Assembly (NCBI RefSeq): GCF_000374365.1
Contig: NZ_KB894131.1
Location: forward strand, 39,824-103,823
DNA length: 64,000 nt
Direction: 5' to 3'
Origin: Bacteroides gallinarum DSM 18171 = JCM 13658
GTDB taxonomy: Bacteria; Bacteroidota; Bacteroidia; Bacteroidales; Bacteroidaceae
Part shown: piece by piece, positions 18,061-26,107 of the stretch
How the letters are laid out: every line of letters starts with the position of its first letter
Position numbering within the stretch: position 1 is the stretch's first letter
Position numbers and translations under genes: made by a program
The notes under the pieces: model-generated
The model's database searches: none
Told to the model about the DNA's origin: nothing
The model's input: the letters and a program-made list of their open reading frames with translations, nothing else

Positions 18061-18205
18061 TTAATTATAAATTACGGAATTACTATTATTTATATCCGTC
18101 ACCTGTCGCCCGGAAGCGCGGCGAAGAGCTCCACCTGCTCCGCACAAAGCGGGAAGAAGAAATTCTTCGCTACGCCCGGAACGGCACAGACAGACGAAAT
18201 ATTTC

Positions 18206-19747
18206 TTATTGCAGCGTTTTCAGCAAGGATGTAATGCTTACGCGGTCTGCAATGATATTGTTCAGTTCGGAGATAGCTACACGCTCCTGCTGCATCGTAT
18301 CGCGGTTACGCAACGTTACGCAGTTGTCTTCCAGCGTCTGGTGGTCTACGGTTACACAATACGGAGTACCGATAGCATCCTGGCGGCGATAACGCTTGCC
18401 TATGCTGTCTTTCTCGTCGTATTGGCAGTGGAAATGGAACTTCAGGTCGTTGATGATTTCACGGGCTTTCTCGGGCAGGCCGTCCTTCTTCACCAACGGC
18501 ATAACCGCCAGTTTCACCGGAGCCAGCGCAGCAGGCAGTTTCAGCACCACACGGGTTTCGCCATTCTCCAACTGCTCCTCGCAATAAGAGGCGGACATGA
18601 TACTCAGGAACATACGGTCTACGCCGATAGAGGTTTCGATAACGTACGGGGTATAGCTTTCGTTCGTTTCCGGGTCGAAATACTTGATATTCTTGCCGGA
18701 GAACTTCTCGTGCTGGGACAAGTCGAAATTCGTACGGCTGTGGATGCCCTCCACTTCCTTGAAGCCGAAAGGCATCAGGAACTCGATGTCGGTAGCGGCG
18801 TTCGCATAGTGCGCCAGCTTGTCGTGGTCGTGGTAGCGGTAATGGTCGTCGCCGAATCCCAACGCCTTATGCCATTTCAGGCGCGTCTCCTTCCAGGTCT
18901 TAAACCAGTCGAGCTCAGTACCCGGCTTTACGAAGAACTGCATCTCCATTTGTTCGAACTCGCGCATGCGGAAGATGAACTGGCGGGCAACGATTTCGTT
19001 GCGGAAAGCCTTACCGATTTGTGCGATACCGAAAGGTATCTTCATACGGCCGGTTTTCTGCACATTCAGGTAGTTCACAAAGATGCCTTGGGCAGTTTCC
19101 GGACGAAGGTAAATCTTCATCGCACCTTCCGAGGTGGAACCCATTTCGGTGGTGAACATCAGGTTGAACTGGCGCACTTCCGTCCAGTTCTTCGTACCGC
19201 TGATAGGGCAAACGATTTCTTCGTCCAGGATAATCTGGCGGAGCTCCTCGAGGTTGTTATCGTTGAGCGCCTTGGCAAAACGTTCGTGCAAAGCGTCGCG
19301 CTTGGCCTGATGCTCCAGCACACGGGCATTCGTGCTGCGGAACTGGGCTTCATCGAAAGCCTCGCCAAAACGCTTGGCGGCTTTGGCAACCTCCTTATTT
19401 ATCTTGTCGTCGTATTTGGCAAGCTGGTCTTCAATCAGTACATCGGCACGATAGCGTTTCTTGGAGTCTCGGTTGTCAATCAAAGGGTCGTTGAACGCAT
19501 CTACGTGGCCGCTCGCCTTCCAGATTGTAGGATGCATGAAGATAGCCGAGTCGATACCTACTATGTTTTCGTGCAGCAGCACCATGCTCTGCCACCAGTA
19601 TTGCTTGATGTTATTCTTCAGTTCCACACCCATTTGGCCGTAATCGTACACGGCCCCCAAACCGTCGTAGATGTCGCTCGAAGGGAACACGAATCCGTAT
19701 TCCTTACAGTGTGATACGAGTTTCTTAAAAACGTCTTCCTGTGCCAT
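18206..19747 (-). CDS. glyS: Glycine-tRNA ligase (dimeric, single-chain type)
   Basis: 513 residues of the class II, alpha2 glycyl-tRNA synthetase found in Bacteroidetes, archaea and eukaryotes, not the split alpha/beta enzyme of E. coli. Visible blocks: the N-terminal GFVFPSSDIYDGLGAVYDYG, the class II motif 2 region FRNEIVARQFIFRMREFEQMEMQ, the glycine-specific LRPETAQGIFVNY, and motif 3 SIGVDRMFLSI. The C-terminal anticodon-binding domain (about 400-513) begins at LPAALAPVKLAVMPL. It charges tRNA-Gly in the cytoplasm. A TATCTTTG box lies upstream on the - strand (19800-19807). An antisense frame of 501 codons covering the gene is a shadow. Assignment is firm. Confidence 0.97.
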   Translation of the reverse strand: MAQEDVFKKLVSHCKEYGFVFPSSDIYDGLGAVYDYGQMGVELKNNIKQYWWQSMVLLHENIVGIDSAIFMHPTIWKASGHVDAFNDPLIDNRDSKKRYRADVLIEDQLAKYDDKINKEVAKAAKRFGEAFDEAQFRSTNARVLEHQAKRDALHERFAKALNDNNLEELRQIILDEEIVCPISGTKNWTEVRQFNLMFTTEMGSTSEGAMKIYLRPETAQGIFVNYLNVQKTGRMKIPFGIAQIGKAFRNEIVARQFIFRMREFEQMEMQFFVKPGTELDWFKTWKETRLKWHKALGFGDDHYRYHDHDKLAHYANAATDIEFLMPFGFKEVEGIHSRTNFDLSQHEKFSGKNIKYFDPETNESYTPYVIETSIGVDRMFLSIMSASYCEEQLENGETRVVLKLPAALAPVKLAVMPLVKKDGLPEKAREIINDLKFHFHCQYDEKDSIGKRYRRQDAIGTPYCVTVDHQTLEDNCVTLRNRDTMQQERVAISELNNIIADRVSITSLLKTLQ

Positions 19748-19799
19748 TTTCTGTTGTATCTTAATTAATTTGAAATCTTCATTCAGTTAAAAAGCGCCA

Positions 19800-19832
19800 C
19801 AAAGATAGGGATTTATCTTATATGTAGGGCAA
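19800..19832 (-). promoter_or_regulatory. Bacteroides-type promoter for glyS
   Basis: On the - strand, TATCTTTG (19800-19807) matches the -7 consensus TAnnTTTG. A TTG lies at 19830-19832, about 22 bp upstream, slightly long for the usual 19-21 spacing. It stands about 50 bp before the glyS start. Confidence 0.65.
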
Positions 19833-20018
19833 TAGGGATATTAATTTATGGTAATGTTTGTAGCCCCAACCCCATAAAACGGCCGCACATGGTACAACCG
19901 GCAGCGGATTGCATGTGCCGGTTCCTTTTTCGGAGCAGCGCATATCCCTGCCGGCCGACAGCGGACAAGGTTGCCGGATGCTTCCTGTTTCTTAACATTC
20001 ACGGAGCTATGCCCCGGC

Positions 20019-20489
20019 TTATTCCTCCTCCGCCTTCTGCCCTTTGTCCGCCCGGCACATGGCAGGCGTTATCTCGCTCTCGGGGAAATACATACTGAAA
20101 GGTATCCTAAACGGTTGCACTTCTTTCAGGCGGGCGGTAAGCTTGCGGTCTGCCACGAAGAACACGCGCGAAAGCCTTACTTTTCCGGGCATCACCTGTT
20201 CCGGGCGGTCGAAACCGGGGCTGGTAAGAGCCGTCTGGAAAGTGCCCAGGTTGGGAATGGTAACCGACTGCCCCATACTCAGAATATCCTCGACCGTATC
20301 TCCCAGCTCCGAAAGGATACCCATAATCATCCCTTGCGGGAAGTGGCTGCGCTTCGACAGCAGTTCCGCCAGCTTCTCTATATTCACTCCGCCGCGTTCC
20401 TGCAATTTCTTCTGCACGGCATACCATTGCTCTCTCCTCTTGCCGGACGACAGGTCGGCTTTCTTCCTTACCAGATAGGGTATCGTCAT
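20019..20489 (-). CDS. HU-like DNA-binding protein (histone-like family with C-terminal tail)
   Basis: 156 residues from the ATG at 20489, chosen because GGGAG lies 7 bases upstream; in-frame ATGs at 20513 and 20537 are possible but lack this. The sequence TIPYLVRKKADLSSGKR, then LAELLSKRSHFPQGMIMGILSELGDTVEDILSMGQSVTIPNLGTFQTAL, fits the HU-related family of Bacteroidetes (TIGR01201 type). These are nucleoid proteins of unknown target, often present in many copies per genome. The C-terminal 30 residues are acidic and probably disordered (KGQKAEEE). Its upstream region holds the 4 x 23-bp palindrome array starting 44 bp away, a candidate self-control site. It is transcribed alone. Confidence 0.8.
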   Translation of the reverse strand: MTIPYLVRKKADLSSGKRREQWYAVQKKLQERGGVNIEKLAELLSKRSHFPQGMIMGILSELGDTVEDILSMGQSVTIPNLGTFQTALTSPGFDRPEQVMPGKVRLSRVFFVADRKLTARLKEVQPFRIPFSMYFPESEITPAMCRADKGQKAEEE

Positions 20490-20532
20490 AATCGTACTCC
20501 CAATTTTTCGCATTAGTATTATAAAGATGTAC

Positions 20533-20615
20533 GACACCCGGGTGTCAGTACATCCAACACCCGGATGTCAGCACGTCCGACACCCGGATGCCGGCATGTT
20601 CAACACCCGGGTGTC
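20533..20615. repeat. Four 12-bp palindromes at exact 23-bp period upstream of the HU-like gene
   Basis: ACACCCGGGTGT at 20534, ACACCCGGATGT at 20557, ACACCCGGATGC at 20580 and ACACCCGGGTGT at 20603. The spacers are also similar (CAGTACATCCA, CAGCACGTCCG, CGGCATGTTCA). The two outer units are perfect palindromes and are flanked by TGTACG and CGTACA, so the whole array is close to self-complementary. The regular spacing and symmetry suggest cooperative protein binding. It sits between the divergent HU-like gene and the GH43 gene, much closer to the former. The rest of 20616-20720 shows only a weak CGGTAAT/ATTACCG dyad (20675-20708). Confidence 0.85.
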
Positions 20616-20720
20616 GTACATACCAAAAAGGCGAACAAAGATAAGCTTTTATTGCGGATAAAGGAAAAGGAAAACGGTAATTATATCCCGTTATTTCCCT
20701 CATTACCGGGTATTTTATTT

Positions 20721-20781
20721 AAAAGTATAAAAGTCGTATCCAAAAGTGCAAGAAAAAAAGCGCCCCTCCCCGCTACATTTG
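20721..20781 (+). promoter_or_regulatory. Operator plus -7 box for the GH43/GH9 genes
   Basis: Direct repeat AAAAGTATAA (20721-20730) and AAAAGTGCAA (20742-20751), start-to-start 21 bp. After 22 bp comes TACATTTG (20774-20781), a match to the Bacteroides -7 box. No -33 TTG is present at the usual distance, as expected for an activator-dependent promoter. The same layout, in the same register, occurs at 24685 and 48748. Confidence 0.75.
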
Positions 20782-20806
20782 TGGTGTACAACAATTAAAT
20801 AATATT

Positions 20807-22135
20807 ATGAAAAAACTTTTCCTTCTACTCGCTGCGGTAGCCGCCGCAACCGGTACGCTCCAGGCACAGAATCCGGTTATCAGGAATCAATTTTCTGCCG
20901 ACCCCACGGCACGGGTATTCAATGGCAAGGTATATATCTACCCTTCGCACGACATACCCAGCCCGGTAAAACATCTGAAAGAATGGTTCTGCATGGCCGA
21001 CTACCATGTATTTACCTCGACCAACCTGACCGACTGGACTGACCGGGGAGTTATTCTCTCCCAAAACGAAATACCCTGGGTGCAGCCCGACTCATATTCC
21101 ATGTGGGCTCCCGAGTGTGTATATAAAGACGGAAAATATTACTTCTACTTTCCCAGTACGCCCAAAGGCGAGGGCAGGCGCGGCTTCAACGTCGGCGTAG
21201 CTACCGCCGACAACCCGGAAGGGCCCTTCACGCCGGAAGCCGAACCCATAAAAGGCATATCCGGCATCGACCCCTGCGTCCTTGTGGATACCGACGGAGA
21301 AGCGTACATTTACTGGTCGGGACGCGGCATGTCGGTTGCCAAGCTGAAGCCAAACATGAAAGAGCTTGCCTCCGAACCGATGCAGGTTCAAGGGCTGCCC
21401 GAAGGCTTCAAGGAAGGGCCGTATGTATTCAAACGCAACGGCAAATACTACTTCACTTTCCCCTGGGTACAGGACAAGACCGAGAACCTGGCTTATGCCA
21501 TGGGAGACAATCCTATGGGGCCGTTCACTTTCAAAGGAATCATCATGGACGAATCGCCCACCGGCTGCTGGACCAATCACCACTCCATTACGGAATACAA
21601 CGGCCAATGGTATCTTTTCTATCATCATAACGATTATTCTCCCAATTTCGACAAGAACCGTTCGGTACGTATCGACTCGCTTTTCTTCAACGCAGACGGT
21701 ACTATCAAGAAGGTGAAGCCAACCTTGCGCGGAGTGGGCATGACCGATGCGCGCAGCAAAATCCAGCTCGACCGCTACTCCGCAATAAGTCCTTACGGAG
21801 TGTCCATAGACTATCTGAACCCGGCAGACACATTCCAGGGGTGGCAAATTTTATTCCACAGGGCAGACACGTGGGCGGTGTACAACAATGTCGACTTCGG
21901 CGCTGCACCCGTAAAACGGCTCAAAGCGCGCGTACGCTCAGAAAAAGGGGGTACGATAACCTTACAAACTACCGGAGACAAAGGGGTAACGATTGCCGAG
22001 CTGTCCGTAAAACCAACCGGGCAATGGGCGGAAATAAGTACAAGTGTACGTAATGCGCCCGAGGGTGTCCAAAGTTTGAAAGCCACCCTTACCGGCGAGC
22101 ATCCGGTGGCAGTGGACTGGATAAGTTTCGAATAA
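20807..22135 (+). CDS. GH43 arabinofuranosidase/xylosidase with C-terminal CBM6-like domain
   Basis: 442 residues with signal peptide MKKLFLLLAAVAAATGTLQAQ. The five-bladed GH43 domain spans about 22-310. The inverting triad can be placed: base Asp32 (SADPTARVF), pKa-modulating Asp155 (GIDPCVLVD) and acid Glu203 (KEGPYVF). Residues about 320-442 (IDYLNPADTFQGWQILF to VAVDWISFE) form a beta-sandwich like CBM6, as in arabinoxylan arabinofuranohydrolases. It is secreted and likely removes arabinose or xylose decorations. First gene after the 20721 operator; GH9 follows after 31 bp, so they are probably one transcript. Subfamily and exact linkage are not certain. Confidence 0.87.
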   Translation: MKKLFLLLAAVAAATGTLQAQNPVIRNQFSADPTARVFNGKVYIYPSHDIPSPVKHLKEWFCMADYHVFTSTNLTDWTDRGVILSQNEIPWVQPDSYSMWAPECVYKDGKYYFYFPSTPKGEGRRGFNVGVATADNPEGPFTPEAEPIKGISGIDPCVLVDTDGEAYIYWSGRGMSVAKLKPNMKELASEPMQVQGLPEGFKEGPYVFKRNGKYYFTFPWVQDKTENLAYAMGDNPMGPFTFKGIIMDESPTGCWTNHHSITEYNGQWYLFYHHNDYSPNFDKNRSVRIDSLFFNADGTIKKVKPTLRGVGMTDARSKIQLDRYSAISPYGVSIDYLNPADTFQGWQILFHRADTWAVYNNVDFGAAPVKRLKARVRSEKGGTITLQTTGDKGVTIAELSVKPTGQWAEISTSVRNAPEGVQSLKATLTGEHPVAVDWISFE

Positions 22136-22166
22136 CATAGTACAATTTTTTTAATACCGGCATTTC

Positions 22167-24653
22167 ATGAAAAAACGCTATTCCCTCTTTTCGCTATTAT
22201 ATGGCAAGGTTATCTTACCGTTCATAGGGTTCGCATTGTTCGGCGCCTGCGGGCAGGACGGCTCTCCTTCCTTCACCCAAGTCAACGACTTGGTGCTGAA
22301 CGACTCCAGTTATTTCGAAACCCGCGGACTGAACTATTTCGTTTTCAACAACAAGTACGATGCTATGTTCGACGATTCCAAAATAAGCGCCGTCGAAATC
22401 ATTCATCACGGGCTGCGCACCGCTACCAACGGCGATGTCCGCCTCAACCCTACCCCGGGGCAGTGGGACAAATTGCCCACATTCATAAGCCGTACCGTGG
22501 ACAAAGCGGCCAAGCGTATCGACGTAAACCTGGAATATCCCCAGTATGCTTTTACATATACGCTGACCGGGGAAGCGCGCGATGGCGGTTTCTACCTCAG
22601 CGTATCGGTAGACAGGGCACTGCCCGACTCGCTCGTAGGGGTGGCCGGGCTGAACATGGAGTTCTTTCCGCCCGTATTCTTCGAGCACTCTTACTTAATG
22701 GACGGCAAACCGGGGCTGTTCCCCACCTCGGCTGCCGACAACATGACCGTTATCAACGGTATTGTGGAACCGACGCCAATGGCTGCCGGTACGGTAATCG
22801 AGATAGCTCCCGACGCTCCGTCGAAACATATCACTATCCGTACCACTTTACCGGACAGCAAGCTGATGCTTTTTGACGGGCGCAACAAACAGCAAAACGG
22901 TACTTTCGTTGTGCGCACGTTGCTGCCGGCAGGCAAAACCGGCAAGATAGCCGAATGGTTCATACAGGCCGAAACCGATACCCGCTGGTTGCGTACTCCC
23001 ACTATCAGTTATTCGCAAGTGGGTTATCATCCTGCACAGCAGAAAACGGCCGTGATAGAACTGGACAAGAACGACAAGCCGCTTTCGGACATCACGCTTT
23101 ATAAAGTCAATGCAGACGGCTCGCTGACGGCTACCTTATCGGGCAAACCGGTAACATGGGGTATGTACACCCGCTATAATTACCTGCAATTCGACTTTTC
23201 GCAGGTAGAGGAACCGGGTATCTACAAACTGGCTTACGGCGAGCAGGTAAGCGGCCCGTTCCCAATCGATGCTAATGTGTACCAACGCGCCTGGTATCCT
23301 ACGCTGGACGTCTTTATGCCGGTACAAATGGACCATATGTTCGTTCGTGAGGCTTACCGCGTATGGCATGGCGCCGCTCACCTGGACGATGCCCGCCAGG
23401 CACCGGTGAACTATTCGCACTGGGACGGCTGGAACCAGGGCGCCAACACAGACAATAGGTTCAAACCCGGACAGCATATCCCGGGATTGAATGTAGGCGG
23501 TTGGTTCGATGCCGGCGATTTCGACATCCAGACGCCCTCGCAGCAGCAGACAGTACAGTCATTGGCAGATATCTGGGAAGAGTTCGCTCCCGCCCACGAC
23601 GAAACGACTGTCGACCAGCAGGCACGTTATACCGAGATACACCTGCCCGACGGCAAGCCTGACGTATTGCAGCAAATAGAACATGGCGTATTGCAGCTCG
23701 CTGCGCAGGTCGACGCTATCGGATATGCCATTCCGGGTATCAACGAATCGCACCTGTACCAATACCGCCACTTGGGCGATGCCGTAACCAAGACCGACGG
23801 TATCGCGGGTAACGAAGATGACCGCATGGCGTTCACCAACCGTACACCCGCCCTCAATTACGGTACTGCTGCTGCATTGGCTGCCGCCGCACGTGTTTTG
23901 CCCACCCTCAATCCTTCGCTCGCCAGCAAGGCTTTGCGAATAGCGGAGTTTATCTGGAAAGACGAGCACAGCCGTAAAGCCGGTAAAGAGGAGAAGCCCT
24001 CGACACCTTTCAACCGTTTCCAGCAGCTTGCTGCCTCCGAATGCCACGCTGCCTTTGAGTTGTGGCGTGCCACTGACAATGCCACGTACAAGGCACGGGT
24101 AGACGAGTTGCTTCCCGAACTGACCAAGCAATTTAACCGGAACGCTGCGCTCATCGTCCGCCTGACGCCGTTCATGGGCGATGCTTTCAAACAGCAGGTA
24201 AAACCGCAGATAGAGGCATATATAGCACAGCAGGCCAAGCTGGAAATGCTAAATCCGTTCGGCATCGGCATCAGCCTGAGCAATTGGGCTGGCAATGCTA
24301 TGATACTCCGCAACGGTATCATCAATTATCAGATTCATAAGTTATTCCCCGAGCTGGCCAACCCGGAGCTGGTATTCCGCAATTTGAACTATATCTACGG
24401 TTGCCACCCCTACCATAACCGTTCATTCATATCGGGAGTAGGCGCCCAGCCCAAGAGGGTGGCTTATGGCAATAACCGTGCCGACCACTCGTTCATCCCC
24501 GGCGGTATCGTACCGGGTATCCGCCTGCTAAAACCGGACTTCCCGGAGAACCGGGATGACTACCAGTTCCACTGGAGCGAGAATGAGTATGTTATTCCGC
24601 TGGCTCCCGATTATATCTATCTGGTTCATGCGGTGAACCGGTTACTGGAATAG
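22167..24653 (+). CDS. GH9 endo-glucanase-type glycoside hydrolase, lipoprotein
   Basis: 828 residues. The leader ends in LFGACGQ, a lipobox, so it is probably outer-membrane anchored. An N-terminal beta-sandwich region (about 35-270), an Ig-like CelD_N-type domain (about 275-365) and the (alpha/alpha)6 GH9 domain (about 370-825) follow. The nucleophilic-water side is in GGWFDAGDFDIQTPS with Asp448 and Asp451. The acid is in SENEYVIPLAP, most likely Glu807. GCHPYHNRSFISGVG matches the conserved GH9 region before it. Family members cut beta-1,4-glucans: cellulose, xyloglucan, mixed-linkage glucan and glucomannan. The unusually long N-terminus is not recognised. Partners here are GH43s and CE1s, so the substrate may be a decorated hemicellulose. 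Confidence 0.87.
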   Translation: MKKRYSLFSLLYGKVILPFIGFALFGACGQDGSPSFTQVNDLVLNDSSYFETRGLNYFVFNNKYDAMFDDSKISAVEIIHHGLRTATNGDVRLNPTPGQWDKLPTFISRTVDKAAKRIDVNLEYPQYAFTYTLTGEARDGGFYLSVSVDRALPDSLVGVAGLNMEFFPPVFFEHSYLMDGKPGLFPTSAADNMTVINGIVEPTPMAAGTVIEIAPDAPSKHITIRTTLPDSKLMLFDGRNKQQNGTFVVRTLLPAGKTGKIAEWFIQAETDTRWLRTPTISYSQVGYHPAQQKTAVIELDKNDKPLSDITLYKVNADGSLTATLSGKPVTWGMYTRYNYLQFDFSQVEEPGIYKLAYGEQVSGPFPIDANVYQRAWYPTLDVFMPVQMDHMFVREAYRVWHGAAHLDDARQAPVNYSHWDGWNQGANTDNRFKPGQHIPGLNVGGWFDAGDFDIQTPSQQQTVQSLADIWEEFAPAHDETTVDQQARYTEIHLPDGKPDVLQQIEHGVLQLAAQVDAIGYAIPGINESHLYQYRHLGDAVTKTDGIAGNEDDRMAFTNRTPALNYGTAAALAAAARVLPTLNPSLASKALRIAEFIWKDEHSRKAGKEEKPSTPFNRFQQLAASECHAAFELWRATDNATYKARVDELLPELTKQFNRNAALIVRLTPFMGDAFKQQVKPQIEAYIAQQAKLEMLNPFGIGISLSNWAGNAMILRNGIINYQIHKLFPELANPELVFRNLNYIYGCHPYHNRSFISGVGAQPKRVAYGNNRADHSFIPGGIVPGIRLLKPDFPENRDDYQFHWSENEYVIPLAPDYIYLVHAVNRLLE

Positions 24654-24684
24654 AAAATGGCTTATATTTTTCCGATATATACCT

Positions 24685-24745
24685 AATACTGTAAACTGAA
24701 TATCTAAAAATATAAGCCGGTAAGTACGTTGCAGGCCTATTTTTG
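24685..24745 (+). promoter_or_regulatory. Second copy of the operator/-7 layout, before the GH43 lipoprotein gene
   Basis: AATACTGTAA (24685-24694) and AAAAATATAA (24706-24715) each match the half-sites at 20721 and 48748 at 8 of 10 positions, with the same 21-bp step. TATTTTTG (24738-24745) lies at exactly the same distance as in the other two. No -33 box is seen. The half-sites are weaker than in the other copies. Confidence 0.6.
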
Positions 24746-24798
24746 CATCGGGTATCATGCCGGACGAGTTTGATTATACTATTAATAAAATAACACAT

Positions 24799-25803
24799 AT
24801 GAGAAAGAATTTACTTTTTATCTTCGGTGCCATTTGCCTGCTGGCAGGATGTGCACAACAACCCAAGTTGCCTACTTTCCGCAACACGGGCAATCCGCTT
24901 GTTAAAGACAAGTTTACAGCAGACCCGGCTCCGCTCGTACACAACGGTACGCTCTATCTGTATGTAGGGCACGACGAATATTACGAAGGCCAGGACACTG
25001 CCCACGGCGGTAAGGAGTTTAACATTACCGAATGGCTCTGTTACTCAACGAAGGACATGCAGACATGGACCGACCACGGTGTCGTACTGAAGCCTACGGA
25101 CTTTAAATGGGGCATAGGCGAGGCATGGGCAGCCCAGGTGATAGAGCATAACGGCAAGTTCTATTACTATACCACCGTACAGGCTGGCGAGCCTTATAAC
25201 AGCAAGGCAATCGGCGTAGCTGTCAGCGATTCTCCCACGGGGCCTTTCACCGACGCAATAGGAAAGCCGCTCGTTACCGATGATATGACTCCCAACGGTC
25301 CGCGCGGCTGGTGGAACGACATAGACCCCACTGCCTTAATAGACGAGAATGGACAAGCCTGGCTTTCGTGGGGAAATGGGACTTGTTTCCTTGCCAAGCT
25401 GAAGCCTAACCTTATCGAAATCGACGGTGATATCGAGGTGGTAGACCTGCCTCGCTACGTGGAAGGTCCCTGGCTCCATAAACGCGGCGACTTGTATTAC
25501 CTTACGTATGCATCCTTCGGACAAGGACGCGAGAATATATCTTATGCCACCGCTCCCAGCATGGAGGGGCCGTGGACACCACAAGGCGAGCTGACCGGTA
25601 TGGCGGAAAACAGCTTCACCATTCATCCGGGAATTATAGAGTTCCAGGGACAATGGTATCTGTTTTATCACAATGCTGTCCTGACCCTTGACGGACATAC
25701 CGGAGCAATAGGACGACGCAGCGTATGTGTGGACGAGTTGCATTATAATCCGGACGGAACGATGCAGCCGGTGGTGCAGACTAAAAAAGGGGTAACGAAA
25801 TAA
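24799..25803 (+). CDS. GH43 glycosidase, lipoprotein
   Basis: 334 residues from the ATG at 24799; an upstream in-frame ATG at 24757 gives an N-terminus that spoils the leader. LLAGC puts the lipidated Cys at 18. Single GH43 domain: base Asp42 (TADPAPLVHNG), middle Asp in DIDPTALIDENGQ, and acid Glu in YVEGPWLHKRG. The form with HDEYYEGQDTAHGG and NITEWLCYSTKDMQTWTDHG resembles the GH43_1-type beta-xylosidase/arabinofuranosidase branch. It is anchored at the outer membrane, facing the periplasm or surface. It has its own copy of the operator and is followed by a strong hairpin at 25875 before susC. Subfamily is from memory only. Confidence 0.85.
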   Translation: MRKNLLFIFGAICLLAGCAQQPKLPTFRNTGNPLVKDKFTADPAPLVHNGTLYLYVGHDEYYEGQDTAHGGKEFNITEWLCYSTKDMQTWTDHGVVLKPTDFKWGIGEAWAAQVIEHNGKFYYYTTVQAGEPYNSKAIGVAVSDSPTGPFTDAIGKPLVTDDMTPNGPRGWWNDIDPTALIDENGQAWLSWGNGTCFLAKLKPNLIEIDGDIEVVDLPRYVEGPWLHKRGDLYYLTYASFGQGRENISYATAPSMEGPWTPQGELTGMAENSFTIHPGIIEFQGQWYLFYHNAVLTLDGHTGAIGRRSVCVDELHYNPDGTMQPVVQTKKGVTK

Positions 25804-25874
25804 CACAATATCCAAATCGATGCACACGACAATCTATTGATTTTTATTACAGCTCAATAATACACCGCATTGGC

Positions 25875-25916
25875 AATGTAAAACCATTATCATTGAAAAG
25901 ACAATGGTTTTACATT
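25875..25916. terminator. 14-bp hairpin between the GH43 gene and susC
   Basis: AATGTAAAACCATT (25875-25888) pairs perfectly with AATGGTTTTACATT (25903-25916) across a 14-nt loop. No T run follows, so it is a weak terminator by the usual rule. It may protect the 3' end of the upstream mRNA or reduce read-through into susC. The rest of the gap 25804-26107 holds one small dyad (26030) and no clear TAnnTTTG box. Confidence 0.65.
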
Positions 25917-26029
25917 ATCGATGCCGAGCTATCCGAGAGTTAACTATTCACCTTTGTTAAACTATAAAAACCGATTTTGCCCATGAGAAAAATGTAAGAA
26001 AAAGAAAAACACAAGCAAGCAGATGGGTA

Positions 26030-26047
26030 TGCAACGCAAATGTTGCA
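26030..26047. promoter_or_regulatory. Palindrome TGCAAC-N6-GTTGCA upstream of susC
   Basis: Six-base arms TGCAAC (26030-26035) and GTTGCA (26042-26047) lie 60 bp before the SusC start. It could be an operator or part of the leader RNA. There is no second copy in the window that I noticed. Confidence 0.4.
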
Positions 26048-26107
26048 ATCTATTTATATTCCAACTCTAATACTAAAATTACATTATTTATTAAAAATTA
26101 CCAATCT

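Noticed and set aside
18209..19714. 501-codon + strand frame opposite glyS
   Set aside because: glyS motifs on the - strand are complete; the + strand product resembles no protein family and has no promoter.
19896..19930. Terminator (AACCGGCA/TGCCGGTT followed by CCTTTTT)
   Set aside because: It points along the + strand, where no upstream gene exists; the genes on both sides are on the - strand.
20533..20615. CRISPR array
   Set aside because: Only four short units, spacers are similar to each other, and there are no cas genes.
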